Source: CAYWCV01 sp964629885 (GTDB lineage: Bacteria > Bacteroidota > Rhodothermia > Balneolales > CAYWCV01). Taken from it: a DNA stretch of 64,000 nucleotides. Numbering within the stretch: the first letter of the stretch is position 1; the number at the start of each line of letters is the position of its first letter. A model generated the notes under the pieces. The model made no database searches and was not told where the DNA came from. It saw nothing but the letters and a program-made list of their open reading frames with translations. The translations under genes and the position numbers were made by a program. The DNA is taken from the NCBI GenBank assembly GCA_964629885.1, contig CAZVRJ010000003.1, positions 38,806-102,805 of the forward strand, read 5' to 3'. Of the stretch, positions 36,887 to 45,449 are shown in pieces.

Positions 36887-39800
36887 CTATTTGATCAGCG
36901 TCATCTTGTGCGTATAGACTCGATTATCGGCAGCCATGCGAACAAAATAGACACCGCTTCCCAGTCGGCTAGCATCAAACACAGCCTGATGCCGCCCCGC
37001 CATCTTGAATCCGTTATGAACAACGGAAACTCGCTGACCAAGAGCATTGTATACAGCTATATCGACATTACCTGAAGTGGCGAGTTCGTATGCCAATGTT
37101 GTGGTCGGATTGAACGGGTTTGGATAGTTGCCAGAAATACCCGTAGTGTACGGCACCTCTGGTTGTGTTTCATTGTCGGACGTAACAATACCCGGCTTGG
37201 TTACCTGAATCCATTGGTATGCACGAGCTGCTGCTGCTTGAGCTCGAAGTTCTTCCAATGTATTACCGTATACATAGATAAAACCTACAACCACTTCTTG
37301 CTGTGGCTGAATATGAAATGGACCTGATGCTACAACAGTCGACACATCTGAGTTGTGTGCAGAAAGATTCGTTCTTCCGGCTTTCAACGAACGAACCTTT
37401 TCGAGTGTGGAGAAGCCGTCGTAGATTCCGAAACTAAGGCCAGGTCCTGATGCCACATTATCGATAGCAAGCATCGAGAAAATGTTACCTACTGGTACAA
37501 CAGCCATAAAGGGTGTACCCGGTTGATTAGGTGCGAATACATACAAAAGGCTATCCGATGGACTGTACACTACCGAGTTATTGCCTGAGTCGTTAATGTC
37601 AATATCGTTGAACAAGCCGATGATGGTGGAGTCTGCAGTAGTTTGCGAATCATTTCTAACTGTGTACTTCAAAAACAGGGCTTTATTTGTTTCGGGTCGG
37701 TTGAATACGAAGCCTTCAATTTTTAACGACAACGAGGTGTCGACAGACACAAAATTCGTCTGGTCGCGCAACCTCAACCTAGCATTTCCTGTTCCATACA
37801 TGTCCCAGCCCTGACCCGTCTTGGTAACTTGGGTCACAAATGGCGAACGTGGTTCAATACCAGTTGATACGGATGTCTCCATGTCTCGCAATCGATCTGC
37901 AATACGATTTTTCGAAAGCACCATCAGTCCGCCCTCGAACAACACATCGAATTGTTGATTGGCCGGTTTGTCGATGTTCACATTATATCCGGTAACACCT
38001 ATGCCACCAATGGCATTGATAGCAGCCACATTTCCGTAACTGTTCAAGGAAGTGTTAAATGTGGAACTACCGATGATATCATAGAAAATAGATTCGTAGG
38101 AGTAGTAGTTAAAGTCGTAGTACCCATCGGTTGCGTTGTTGAACTCAACTTTGAAGAGCGGAATCGTGTTAGATACACTGTTCAGCCTAACAGGAAAATT
38201 GATTGTGACTGTGTCGCCAGTCGCACCCGAAATGGCAACTTCACTGCCTATAATGGAAATACCGGCAAAATTCGTTGTCAACTTAGCGGTCGCAGACTTT
38301 GCGGCACCATGGTTCACGACACGGTATCGCATGAACGCATCCTCATTGATGGAGGCTTTATCGCCCTCAGAGTTCACCAAGGTCGCATCAACTACCGTAT
38401 AGCCCGGCATATTGGTAGCAAGCGCTGTGTAAGCATCAATATAGCCACGACCTAAAGCGCCAGCAAAACCAACGCTATTGAGTTGGTCTGCCATGACCGC
38501 TGTAACACGAATTTGGGTCTTAATTCTCTCAGGTGTCCAATCTCTGTTTTTGTCTGCAATCAAAGCTGCTAGACCTGAAACAATCGGTGCCGACATACTT
38601 GTACCTGAAGAGTATGCATAGCTATAGGCGGTTGGTACCGACATGGGCTGAGTACTCGTACCACGCCAAGTGCTCAACACACCAGCCGGACTCAGTCCTG
38701 GTCCACGATTGCCGGTTGCCATCACATCCACGAAATAGTTGTATGTCGAAAAGGACGATTTTCTGCCAATTGGCACACCATCGTAATCGGTCGAAGCCAC
38801 ACTCAAGACTTCAGGGTATGCCCCCGGGTAACTATTCACAAATGTACCGCTGTTTCCTGCCGAAGCCACCACTAACGATCCCATTGCAGTAGCCAGTCGA
38901 ACTACTGTTCGGGCCGTCTCGCTGTAGCCACCACCGCCCCAGCTGTTGTTGATGATGTGAGCGCCGTTGATTGCCGCATATATAATGCCATCATAGCCAA
39001 ACCCGATGGATCTTGACTCATCGGTATTTGGAGTGGCTGGATTATCCCTTACACCTCCGGCTTTGATAGCCATGTATATTGAATTGAAACCGGTTCCAGC
39101 AATGCCATCGGCATTGTCGGTATGGGCGGCAGCCAAACCGGCGACGTGGGTACCGTGCATGCTGAATTCGCCATAAGGGTCATTATCGCGCTGGATGGTT
39201 GCAAAGGTATAGCCCGATTCCCAAAAGTCGTATCCTAGTATATCGTCTACGAATCCATTTCCATCTAAGTCAATACTGTTGGTCAATGGACTCGCCACAT
39301 GGATGGCGTCGCGGAGATTGACCACCCCATCACCGTTGTAATCTATATTCCGAGCTCTGATCCAGTTGTGAAGTTCTAAGCTTGTGATATGCCCATCATT
39401 ATTCAGATCGATTTGTGAACGAAATTCGGCGGGAATTTCATCCTGATTCACCCAAGCCTTCGCCAACAAGTCGGGATGTGTGTAGTCTACACCCGAATCT
39501 ACAATAGCAATAATGATATCGGATGAGCCCTTGGTGATGTCCCACGCAGCATAAAAGCCCTGTGGCTCGAAATAGTTGTGACCGATTTCGCCGACAAACA
39601 CATCACCTGGTCGGTAGTGTTGCTCGTGTATGTACCATGGCTCAGCATAGGCCACACCTGGCATTCGTGATATTTTGGCTGCAAGTAATGCGGCGTCCAT
39701 GTCGCCGATATAATCATAAATGAATGTTCTGCGAAGCTGGTTTAAAAGCTGGTTTCCCTGAGCGATGGTCTTTTTTGCGCCGAGCCGCTCTTGGATGCGC

Positions 39801-40027
39801 GACTCCATAGATGGGTCGACCATAGGGTTCGACGGACCGGCACCCATCAGGTTCAACATTTCCCTAGCTGGGTTTTGGCCGGGCAGCGCCTTAGACGCAC
39901 CCATGGTCGCATCCTCAAATTGAATGATGATACGCCCCGGCATGTACTTCGCATCTTGAGCCTCAGCATTGGCTCCAAACGCAAGTAATAGCAGAAAAAG
40001 GGCAAAAGCTTTTTTTAGAATCGTCAT
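36887..40027 (-). CDS. Subtilisin-like serine protease (S8) with T9SS sorting tail, copy B
   Basis: Paralogue of the 33646-36738 protease, 1046 residues from the ATG at 40027. That start directly precedes the signal peptide (MTILKKAFALFLLLLAFG); an earlier ATG at 40069 is in frame. The triad is D177 (IVDSGVDYTHPDL), H291 (MHGTHVAG) and S477 (SGTSMSAP). The same acidic insert lies between Asp and His (DLNNDGHIT, DYNGDGVVNLRDA, DLDGNGFVDD). The T9SS type A tail is NYPNPFNPTTTL to YTHKMTLIK, with the last ~24 residues nearly identical to copy A. Internal regions differ clearly, so the duplication is not recent although the tails stay close. It diverges from the lipoprotein gene at 40220 with a 192-bp shared upstream region. 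Confidence 0.94.
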   Translation of the reverse strand: MTILKKAFALFLLLLAFGANAEAQDAKYMPGRIIIQFEDATMGASKALPGQNPAREMLNLMGAGPSNPMVDPSMESRIQERLGAKKTIAQGNQLLNQLRRTFIYDYIGDMDAALLAAKISRMPGVAYAEPWYIHEQHYRPGDVFVGEIGHNYFEPQGFYAAWDITKGSSDIIIAIVDSGVDYTHPDLLAKAWVNQDEIPAEFRSQIDLNNDGHITSLELHNWIRARNIDYNGDGVVNLRDAIHVASPLTNSIDLDGNGFVDDILGYDFWESGYTFATIQRDNDPYGEFSMHGTHVAGLAAAHTDNADGIAGTGFNSIYMAIKAGGVRDNPATPNTDESRSIGFGYDGIIYAAINGAHIINNSWGGGGYSETARTVVRLATAMGSLVVASAGNSGTFVNSYPGAYPEVLSVASTDYDGVPIGRKSSFSTYNYFVDVMATGNRGPGLSPAGVLSTWRGTSTQPMSVPTAYSYAYSSGTSMSAPIVSGLAALIADKNRDWTPERIKTQIRVTAVMADQLNSVGFAGALGRGYIDAYTALATNMPGYTVVDATLVNSEGDKASINEDAFMRYRVVNHGAAKSATAKLTTNFAGISIIGSEVAISGATGDTVTINFPVRLNSVSNTIPLFKVEFNNATDGYYDFNYYSYESIFYDIIGSSTFNTSLNSYGNVAAINAIGGIGVTGYNVNIDKPANQQFDVLFEGGLMVLSKNRIADRLRDMETSVSTGIEPRSPFVTQVTKTGQGWDMYGTGNARLRLRDQTNFVSVDTSLSLKIEGFVFNRPETNKALFLKYTVRNDSQTTADSTIIGLFNDIDINDSGNNSVVYSPSDSLLYVFAPNQPGTPFMAVVPVGNIFSMLAIDNVASGPGLSFGIYDGFSTLEKVRSLKAGRTNLSAHNSDVSTVVASGPFHIQPQQEVVVGFIYVYGNTLEELRAQAAAARAYQWIQVTKPGIVTSDNETQPEVPYTTGISGNYPNPFNPTTTLAYELATSGNVDIAVYNALGQRVSVVHNGFKMAGRHQAVFDASRLGSGVYFVRMAADNRVYTHKMTLIK

Positions 40028-40206
40028 CTTAATGAGAAATGGTAGTCGGTTCACAATGTCAGGTATCAATAATACATAAAAAATTGATTCGCCGTTCTCA
40101 TCTGGGTATCAATGAGTATTCTATAGCATCAATATGGTATGCCTCAAATAGAACTTTCTAATACCAAAAACGTAGGTTTTCGGTTATCAAGTAATATCTT
40201 CGATTG

Positions 40207-40214
40207 AAAGGAGG
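40207..40214 (+). promoter_or_regulatory. Strong Shine-Dalgarno (AAAGGAGG)
   Basis: AAAGGAGG lies five bases before the ATG at 40220 and fixes the start of this lipoprotein gene. Such near-perfect anti-SD matches are uncommon in core Bacteroidetes, so the site is informative about lineage. Confidence 0.8.
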
Positions 40215-40219
40215 CGACC

Positions 40220-41380
40220 ATGAAAAATCGCGTGCAGACTCTAACCACCGTCTTTATCACCATCCTGCTTGTGGCATCGGGATGCAACACGGCGCAGAAA
40301 GCCCTCAATCGTGGCGACTACGAGAAGTCGGCCACTATGACCATAAACAAGCTGCGCAGCAAGCCGAACGACAAGAAGGCAAGAAACATCTTCCAGCAGG
40401 CTTGGCCTTTGGCCGTTGATTGGAATGAGAATGAAATTGACGAGATGATGCGTTCATCCGATCCGTTGAAATGGGAGCGAATCGCCGATGCCTACGCATC
40501 TCTTGAGCGGATGAGCGAGAACGTTCGACGCTGCCCTGCATGCCTCGAGATGGTCGATCGTCCACCGAGCTACCTCGATAAATGGTCGGATGCCAACGAA
40601 AAAGCAGCTCAAGCAAACTATGACGCTGGGGTCCGTTTGATGCAGAATCCAACACGAGAGAAAGCTCGTCAGGCCATCGTCTATTTCAGAAATGCCGACA
40701 ACAGGGTTCGCGGGTACCGCGATGCCAATGAGAGGCTCAGAGATGCCCTCGAAATCGCAACACTCAAAGTGCTGGTCGAACACATGCCTGTGAATCTACG
40801 GCGCTACGAGGTGAGCAACGATTACTTTCGCGATCAAGTCTACCGATTCATTGAAAACGACAACCGCGCCAATCCATACGTCCGTTTCTACACCCCTGGC
40901 GAGGTTGACGATGAACTGTTCGAAGACATCGACCACATTGTAAGGATAGAGTTCGTCGACTTCGTTGTAGGGCAAGTTTCACGCGATTCCGAGACACGCG
41001 AGGTCTTTAGCAGAGACAGCGTTAAAGTTGGTGAAACCAGGATGCCCGATGGTAGATATCGTGCCGTGTATGGAATTGTGAGAGCCAGATTTACCACGTT
41101 CAGGAAAACCGTTGAATCGGGTGGTGAACTTGAGTTGCGGATTGAGGATGCTCATACTGGACGATTGCTCGATACACGTCGGTTCCAAGGGTCATATGTC
41201 TGGACCGAAACGTGGGCTACGTACAATGGTGATGAGCGTGCCCTATCCGACAATCAGCTTCAGTTGGCAAGGAAGCGTGAGCTATCTCCCCCATCGGATC
41301 AGGACTTGTTCATTGAGTTCACGAAACCCGTACATAGTCAACTCACAGAGTACATACGTAGATACTATCGTGGATATTGA
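40220..41380 (+). CDS. Hypothetical lipoprotein with N-terminal helical region
   Basis: I recognise no named family. The lipoprotein signal is clear (lipobox VASGC, Cys22). Residues 25-110 look like TPR-like helices (QKALNRGDYEKSATMTINKL then QAWPLAVDWNENEIDEM), followed by a short RRCPACLEMV segment with a CxxC pair. A central region (NPTREKARQAIVYFRNADN) is again helical. The last ~150 residues are beta-rich (RIEFVDFVVGQVSRDSETRE, ELELRIEDAHTGRLLDTRRF) and end in aromatic residues (YYRGY). This organisation is seen in Bacteroidota outer-membrane lipoproteins of unknown function. The start is fixed by a strong ribosome-binding site, and a hairpin terminator follows. Confidence 0.8.
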   Translation: MKNRVQTLTTVFITILLVASGCNTAQKALNRGDYEKSATMTINKLRSKPNDKKARNIFQQAWPLAVDWNENEIDEMMRSSDPLKWERIADAYASLERMSENVRRCPACLEMVDRPPSYLDKWSDANEKAAQANYDAGVRLMQNPTREKARQAIVYFRNADNRVRGYRDANERLRDALEIATLKVLVEHMPVNLRRYEVSNDYFRDQVYRFIENDNRANPYVRFYTPGEVDDELFEDIDHIVRIEFVDFVVGQVSRDSETREVFSRDSVKVGETRMPDGRYRAVYGIVRARFTTFRKTVESGGELELRIEDAHTGRLLDTRRFQGSYVWTETWATYNGDERALSDNQLQLARKRELSPPSDQDLFIEFTKPVHSQLTEYIRRYYRGY

Positions 41381-41387
41381 CGATCAG

Positions 41388-41415
41388 GGCGGGGCTATTT
41401 AATCATGGCCCCGCC
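41388..41415 (+). terminator. GC-rich hairpin after lipoprotein gene
   Basis: GGCGGGGC and GCCCCGCC form a perfect 8-bp stem with a 12-nt loop, starting 8 bp after the stop at 41380. The downstream stretch TTAACTTT is only moderately T-rich. Confidence 0.65.
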
Positions 41416-41451
41416 TTAACTTTGGTATCAGAATTTGTCGTATTATCGAGT

Positions 41452-41775
41452 ATGAGCTTATTAAAGCCAATCTCTCAGGTAGTTCAGGATTTTGCCGCAC
41501 GATACAAACCGGAGGTGGCATCGAATTACGTTGGGGTCATTCACATCATATTGACAGGTAGCGAGCCGTATAGCAGCACACTCTACCTTTCTAATACTGG
41601 CTGCGTTGTAACAGAAGGATTGGAAGGACAGGCCGACTGCCAGATCAAAACTAAGTCGGACGTGTTTCGTCGCATTGTAAGTCACGAGAGTTCCGCCCAG
41701 GAAGAGTTCATCATGGGGAACATCTACATCAGCAATGTTCAGGTTGTGCAGCTAGTAGCCAAAGCCTTCAGATAG
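41452..41775 (+). CDS. SCP2 sterol-binding-domain-like protein
   Basis: Small (107 residues) cytoplasmic protein with the SCP2 lipid-transfer fold pattern: an N-terminal helix (ISQVVQDFAARYKPE), strands around VGVIHIILTGSEPYSSTLYLS, then QADCQIKTKSDVFRRIVSHESSAQEEFIMGNIYIS in the typical D-x-F-x-x-hydrophobic and G-x-hydrophobic pattern, here listed in sequence. Such stand-alone domains bind lipids or acyl-CoA, and their role in Bacteroidota is not settled. The ATG at 41452 is preferred; an upstream in-frame start at 41377 would run through the terminator hairpin. yajC follows 75 bp on. Confidence 0.75.
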   Translation: MSLLKPISQVVQDFAARYKPEVASNYVGVIHIILTGSEPYSSTLYLSNTGCVVTEGLEGQADCQIKTKSDVFRRIVSHESSAQEEFIMGNIYISNVQVVQLVAKAFR

Positions 41776-41850
41776 AGGCTTGAATCGGTGTAATTGGAGA
41801 AGGGCTGGATTCGCCGTATTTTTAGGTTTGCATTTTTTCCATTTCGATTC

Positions 41851-42162
41851 ATGAACAATTCTATGGCTTTATTTTTAATGTCACCCGATGGTGGTGGCGA
41901 CGGCCTCATTGGCCTGTTATTTCCACTCCTTTTAATCGTTGTCTTTTATTTGTTCTTAATCCGTCCACAGACCAAGCGCCAAAAAGAGATACAGAAAAAA
42001 GTCGACGACATGAAGAAAGGCGACAAAGTCGTTACCAATGGCGGCATTGTCGGAACGGTGAATTCCATTGAAGACGAACATGTGTTAGTTGAGATCGACA
42101 CGAATGTGAAGGTTCGCTTCATCAAGTCGGCCGTGGTTGACGTGAACCCAAACAAGAAGTAA
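41851..42162 (+). CDS. yajC: Preprotein translocase subunit YajC
   Basis: Accessory subunit of the Sec translocase, associated with SecDF. It has one transmembrane helix (LIGLLFPLLLIVVFYLFLIRP, about residues 15-37). The basic linker QTKRQKEIQKKVDDM and the conserved KGDKVVTNGGIVGTV domain are diagnostic, followed by the strand VLVEIDTNVKVRFIKSAVV. The ATG at 41851 gives a normal YajC of 103 residues; a TTG at 41794 would add an unusual aromatic/basic leader, and an ATG at 41863 is also possible. secD and secF are not adjacent; instead ribBA follows by 4 bp, suggesting co-transcription. Confidence 0.92.
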   Translation: MNNSMALFLMSPDGGGDGLIGLLFPLLLIVVFYLFLIRPQTKRQKEIQKKVDDMKKGDKVVTNGGIVGTVNSIEDEHVLVEIDTNVKVRFIKSAVVDVNPNKK

Positions 42163-42166
42163 GAAC

Positions 42167-43390
42167 TTGGAAACCCCTACGTTCCATCGCATCGAGGAGG
42201 CCATCGAAGAGATTCGCAATGGCCGCATCATCATAGTCTGCGACGATGAGGACCGCGAGAACGAGGGGGATTTCGTGATGGCCGCCGAAATGGTGACCCC
42301 GGAGGCCGTCAACCTCATGGCTACCCACGGTAAGGGTCTGATTTGCGCGCCCGTTACACGTCAGCGTGCCTACGAGCTCAACCTCGACCGCATGGTGGTC
42401 GAGAACACCGATGCCATGGGCACGGCTTTCACCGTTTCGATCGACTCGCGCGACGGCACGACGACCGGCATATCGGCCGCCGATCGGGCAAAGACCATCC
42501 GGGACATGATCAAGCCAGATACCAGACCGGCCGATTTTCGTCGCCCGGGGCATATCTTTCCGCTCATCGCCGTCGATGGGGGCGTGCTTCGGCGTGCTGG
42601 TCACACCGAAGCAGCCGTAGACTTGGCCCGATTGGCGGGTCTGCAGCCTGCCGGGGTGATCTGTGAGATCATGAACGACGACGGCACCATGGCACGCGTG
42701 CCCGACCTGTGGAAGGTTGCCGAGCGGTTCAGCATGAAATTCGTGACCATCAAGGACCTCATCGCCTACCGGATGGCGCACGAATCGCTCATCCAGGAGA
42801 TCATTCGTGTTAACCTGCCCACGATTTACGGCGATTTCACATTGGTTGCATTTGAGGAGCGCCTGTCGGGTGCCAATCACATCGCCCTGTTGAAGGGTGA
42901 GTGGACCGAGGACGATCCGGTTCTTGTGCGCGTGCACTCGTCGTGTGTGACTGGCGACATCTTCGGATCAAAGCGTTGCGACTGCGGCGACCAGCTGCAC
43001 CGGGCATTGAGCCAAGTCGAAAAAGAGGGCAGAGGCGCTGTGCTCTACATGAACCAGGAAGGTCGGGGCATCGGCTTGATGAACAAACTCCGCGCTTATA
43101 AGCTGCAGGAGTCCGGTCTCGACACCGTCGAGGCCAACGAGGCGCTCGGCTTCAAGCCCGACCACCGCGATTATGGCGTGGGCGCGCAGATGCTGAGGCA
43201 CCTCGGTATCCGAAAACTGCGCCTCATGACCAACAACCCGACCAAACGCGTCGGACTAGAGGGCTACGGACTCGAAATCGTCGAACGAGTTCCAATGGAT
43301 GTGCACTCTCTACCCGAGAACGAGCGATACTTGAAGACCAAGCGCGACCGTATGGGGCACGAGTTCGACATCGACTCATTGCGGGTTTAG
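42167..43390 (+). CDS. ribBA: Bifunctional 3,4-dihydroxy-2-butanone-4-phosphate synthase / GTP cyclohydrolase II
   Basis: Makes both precursors of riboflavin. The N-terminal RibB half (residues 1-205) shows the acidic catalytic loop DDEDRENEGDF (26-36), the HGKGLICAPV segment and the RRAGHTEAAVDLARLAG motif. The C-terminal RibA half (206-407) shows the zinc cysteine cluster in GSKRCDCGDQL, GRGIGL, and the LGFKPDHRDYGVGAQML region. The start is a TTG four bases after the yajC stop. Both active sites look intact. The gene is visibly more GC-rich than its neighbours (63 percent in bases 42241-42300). It ends 3 bp from a convergent beta-propeller gene. Other rib genes are not in the window. Confidence 0.95.
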   Translation: METPTFHRIEEAIEEIRNGRIIIVCDDEDRENEGDFVMAAEMVTPEAVNLMATHGKGLICAPVTRQRAYELNLDRMVVENTDAMGTAFTVSIDSRDGTTTGISAADRAKTIRDMIKPDTRPADFRRPGHIFPLIAVDGGVLRRAGHTEAAVDLARLAGLQPAGVICEIMNDDGTMARVPDLWKVAERFSMKFVTIKDLIAYRMAHESLIQEIIRVNLPTIYGDFTLVAFEERLSGANHIALLKGEWTEDDPVLVRVHSSCVTGDIFGSKRCDCGDQLHRALSQVEKEGRGAVLYMNQEGRGIGLMNKLRAYKLQESGLDTVEANEALGFKPDHRDYGVGAQMLRHLGIRKLRLMTNNPTKRVGLEGYGLEIVERVPMDVHSLPENERYLKTKRDRMGHEFDIDSLRV

Positions 43391-43393
43391 AAG

Positions 43394-44290
43394 TTAGTCG
43401 ATGGCCTTAACCCGATAGACATCGATCTGGGGTGTCGCATTGGGAGGAGCATTCAGGCAATACATCAAGTCGTTCTCCACCGTCATGGACCTGCAGCCGG
43501 CTCCGATGTTCAAATAGTCAACTTTCCAGGTTGAGTGATTGATAATAGCAAGTCTCTTGCTACTCCCGCTATGCTCAAACACACCCAGTACGAATGTATG
43601 ACTCGGCGTAAGTGCCATATTCATCACTATTCCGAAAGACGGTAGGCGCTGGTCTAGTTTTGTTCCATTATGATTTAGATAGCGAAGCTCGTTGCTTCCT
43701 ATTTGCCCGATCACAACAAACCTATCATCGGAGCCTATGATATAACTGTTCAGAGTCATGTTCGCAATTTGGTTTCTGTTACCATATTGCGAGTAATCGA
43801 CGAGCTCAGAAGTTCGGCTTTTCAGTACTCCGACATTAGATATTGTTTCTAGCTTGTTGTTGCCGAGAAAGGTATGCGTGCCCAACACATACCGATCGCC
43901 ATGTAGACTGCTTATTGTTGTAGTTGATGCATTTTTCAGGAACACCTTGTTTAGAAATCTTCCATTTAGATCGAAGAAATGGATCCAGTTGGCTGAAGTA
44001 GCTGCTAATCCATTTCTTACTTTAAACACACCTCCAATGAACATGTCGAACTCACCGGGTCCCTTTCCCTGTCCACCCAAGCGACGCAGTTCTTGCTTTC
44101 GAGCTAAGTCAACAACGTATATTTCATAACTCAGAGGGCGCGTCAAATATGCTCGCCCGTTCGTGATTGCCATGTTATTGACACCGTCAGACCAATTGTA
44201 ATCGAGAACTATACGTTCGACAAGTTCTAATGTGGCAGTACCAGGACTGTTGATGATGGATACTGTAAGAAGGAGAATGAGAATGCTCAT
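43394..44290 (-). CDS. 6-bladed beta-propeller protein (secreted)
   Basis: Secreted protein of 298 residues with an N-terminal signal peptide (about 1-19, no lipobox). Repeated strands carry the motif GGQGKGPGEFD (near residue 75), which marks the Bacteroidota 6-bladed beta-propeller/BF3164 group. Blades such as ...IHFFDLNGRFLNKV... and ...LRYLNHNGTKLDQR... are visible. The function of these propellers is not established; they often occur with small secreted peptides. Here no peptide ORF lies in the 54-bp upstream gap. The gene is AT-rich (37 percent GC in bases 43741-43800), unlike ribBA and lspA on either side. It belongs with the propeller at 49588, sharing the GxGxGPGE motif. Confidence 0.82.
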   Translation of the reverse strand: MSILILLLTVSIINSPGTATLELVERIVLDYNWSDGVNNMAITNGRAYLTRPLSYEIYVVDLARKQELRRLGGQGKGPGEFDMFIGGVFKVRNGLAATSANWIHFFDLNGRFLNKVFLKNASTTTISSLHGDRYVLGTHTFLGNNKLETISNVGVLKSRTSELVDYSQYGNRNQIANMTLNSYIIGSDDRFVVIGQIGSNELRYLNHNGTKLDQRLPSFGIVMNMALTPSHTFVLGVFEHSGSSKRLAIINHSTWKVDYLNIGAGCRSMTVENDLMYCLNAPPNATPQIDVYRVKAID

Positions 44291-44344
44291 TAAATCATGG
44301 ATTCACTTATGATCTCTTAAAATCGGAAATCCCCATCTTACGTC

Positions 44345-45034
44345 CTATGTCATATGTCCTTCTTCAGTCCTTCCGTCGTCTTTCTTCTTTCCGAACGGGT
44401 TATCGATAGGGAATCCGGCTTCGTCGCGGATGGTGTCCATGTCGACGGCTGGTTTGTCTTCGGGTTCGAGCGATGCCTCCAGTTCATTCATAGGCACCTC
44501 TTCAGCTTCGTGAACCGGCTCCGGCATGAATCGCTTGTGAAATATAATTAGCGTGACCAACGATACCGAAATGGCCATGTCGGCCACGTTGAAGATGTAA
44601 GGGAACACGTCCGTGTCCCCTATCCGATAATAGAAATGGATGAAATCGACGACCCTGCCCTGGAGCATCCCCTCATATCCCTGGATGGGACCCAAGAATA
44701 TCCGGTCGATGATGTTTCCGAACGCACCACCGATCACCAAACCCATCAAAACGACATAACCGGTGGTGGCCGTCTTTATAGAATAGAAAACGTATGCCAG
44801 AATGAGCATGGCTGCCGTAATGGAAATCATCGACACCATGGGAGTCGTGAGCACATCGATGCCCATGGCCATGCCTGGGTTAAGGGTGTAATGAAACCCC
44901 AACCAACCTGGAATCAAATCGAGGTACTGCCACGATGGATCCGTACGAACTTTGTACTTGGTGAGCTGGTCGAGAATCACAACCATGCCCGCCATCGAGG
45001 AGAACAGCGCAACTTTTTTGCCTGTTGTCAGCAC
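44345..45034 (-). CDS. lspA: Lipoprotein signal peptidase (signal peptidase II)
   Basis: Inner-membrane aspartic protease that cleaves lipoprotein signal peptides after lipidation. Four transmembrane helices are visible, and both catalytic aspartates are in their signature contexts: GGAFGNIIDRI and FNVADMAIS. The usual YTLNPGMAMG loop follows the first helix. The protein (229 residues) has a ~65-residue acidic, Glu/Pro-rich C-terminal extension (EPVHEAEEVPMNELEAS...) absent from E. coli LspA (164). The start is a GTG that shares one base with the traR stop, so ileS-traR-lspA is an operon. Many lipoproteins in this window would be its substrates. Confidence 0.95.
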   Translation of the reverse strand: MLTTGKKVALFSSMAGMVVILDQLTKYKVRTDPSWQYLDLIPGWLGFHYTLNPGMAMGIDVLTTPMVSMISITAAMLILAYVFYSIKTATTGYVVLMGLVIGGAFGNIIDRIFLGPIQGYEGMLQGRVVDFIHFYYRIGDTDVFPYIFNVADMAISVSLVTLIIFHKRFMPEPVHEAEEVPMNELEASLEPEDKPAVDMDTIRDEAGFPIDNPFGKKKDDGRTEEGHMT

Positions 45035-45435
45035 TATCTCCTCTTGAGCTTGGCTTCGATACTGATCTGCGTGTGAGGCACGGCCTCAAGACGACCTTTG
45101 GAGATCTTCTTGCCAGTCACTTTGCAAACACCGTATGTTTTGTTGTCTATGCGTACCAATGCCTCATCCAAATATTTGATGAACTTGCGGGTGCGATTAT
45201 ACAACATGTACGTCTTCTCACGCTCTTGTGCGTCGGAGCCGGCGTCTGCCATGTGAAATGAATAGGCAGAGTCGTCGGTGTTGTTCTCCATGCTGTCGCG
45301 CAGCGAGCTATGAAGCATTTCGAGGTCTTGCTCAGACTCATCTCGTTTTTTGATGATGATCTGACGGAAGTACTCCAATTCCTCGTCGTTATACGGAGAA
45401 ATGCGTTTGTCGTTATCTGGTGTCGTTTTGTCCAT
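45034..45435 (-). CDS. TraR/DksA-family zinc-finger-like protein
   Basis: DksA-related protein of 133 residues from the ATG at 45435 (an in-frame start at 45486 would overlap ileS). It has an N-terminal coiled coil (EYFRQIIIKKRDESEQDLEML) and a C-terminal finger region YGVCKVTGKKISKGRLEAVPHT. Only one of the four zinc cysteines remains, the usual state in the Bacteroidota group, so zinc binding is doubtful. DksA proteins insert into the RNA polymerase secondary channel; this subgroup's role is uncertain. It sits between ileS (14-bp gap) and lspA (1-bp overlap), a conserved order in the FCB group. Confidence 0.9.
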   Translation of the reverse strand: MDKTTPDNDKRISPYNDEELEYFRQIIIKKRDESEQDLEMLHSSLRDSMENNTDDSAYSFHMADAGSDAQEREKTYMLYNRTRKFIKYLDEALVRIDNKTYGVCKVTGKKISKGRLEAVPHTQISIEAKLKRR

Positions 45436-45449
45436 GGAGTGCTCCAGTC

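Noticed and set aside
41377..41451. Upstream extension of the SCP2-like gene
   Set aside because: It would translate through the terminator hairpin at 41388-41415 and adds no conserved residues.
42122..42937. 271-codon open frame antisense to ribBA
   Set aside because: It mirrors a strongly conserved GC-rich gene, where antisense frames stay open by composition, and it has no recognisable domain.
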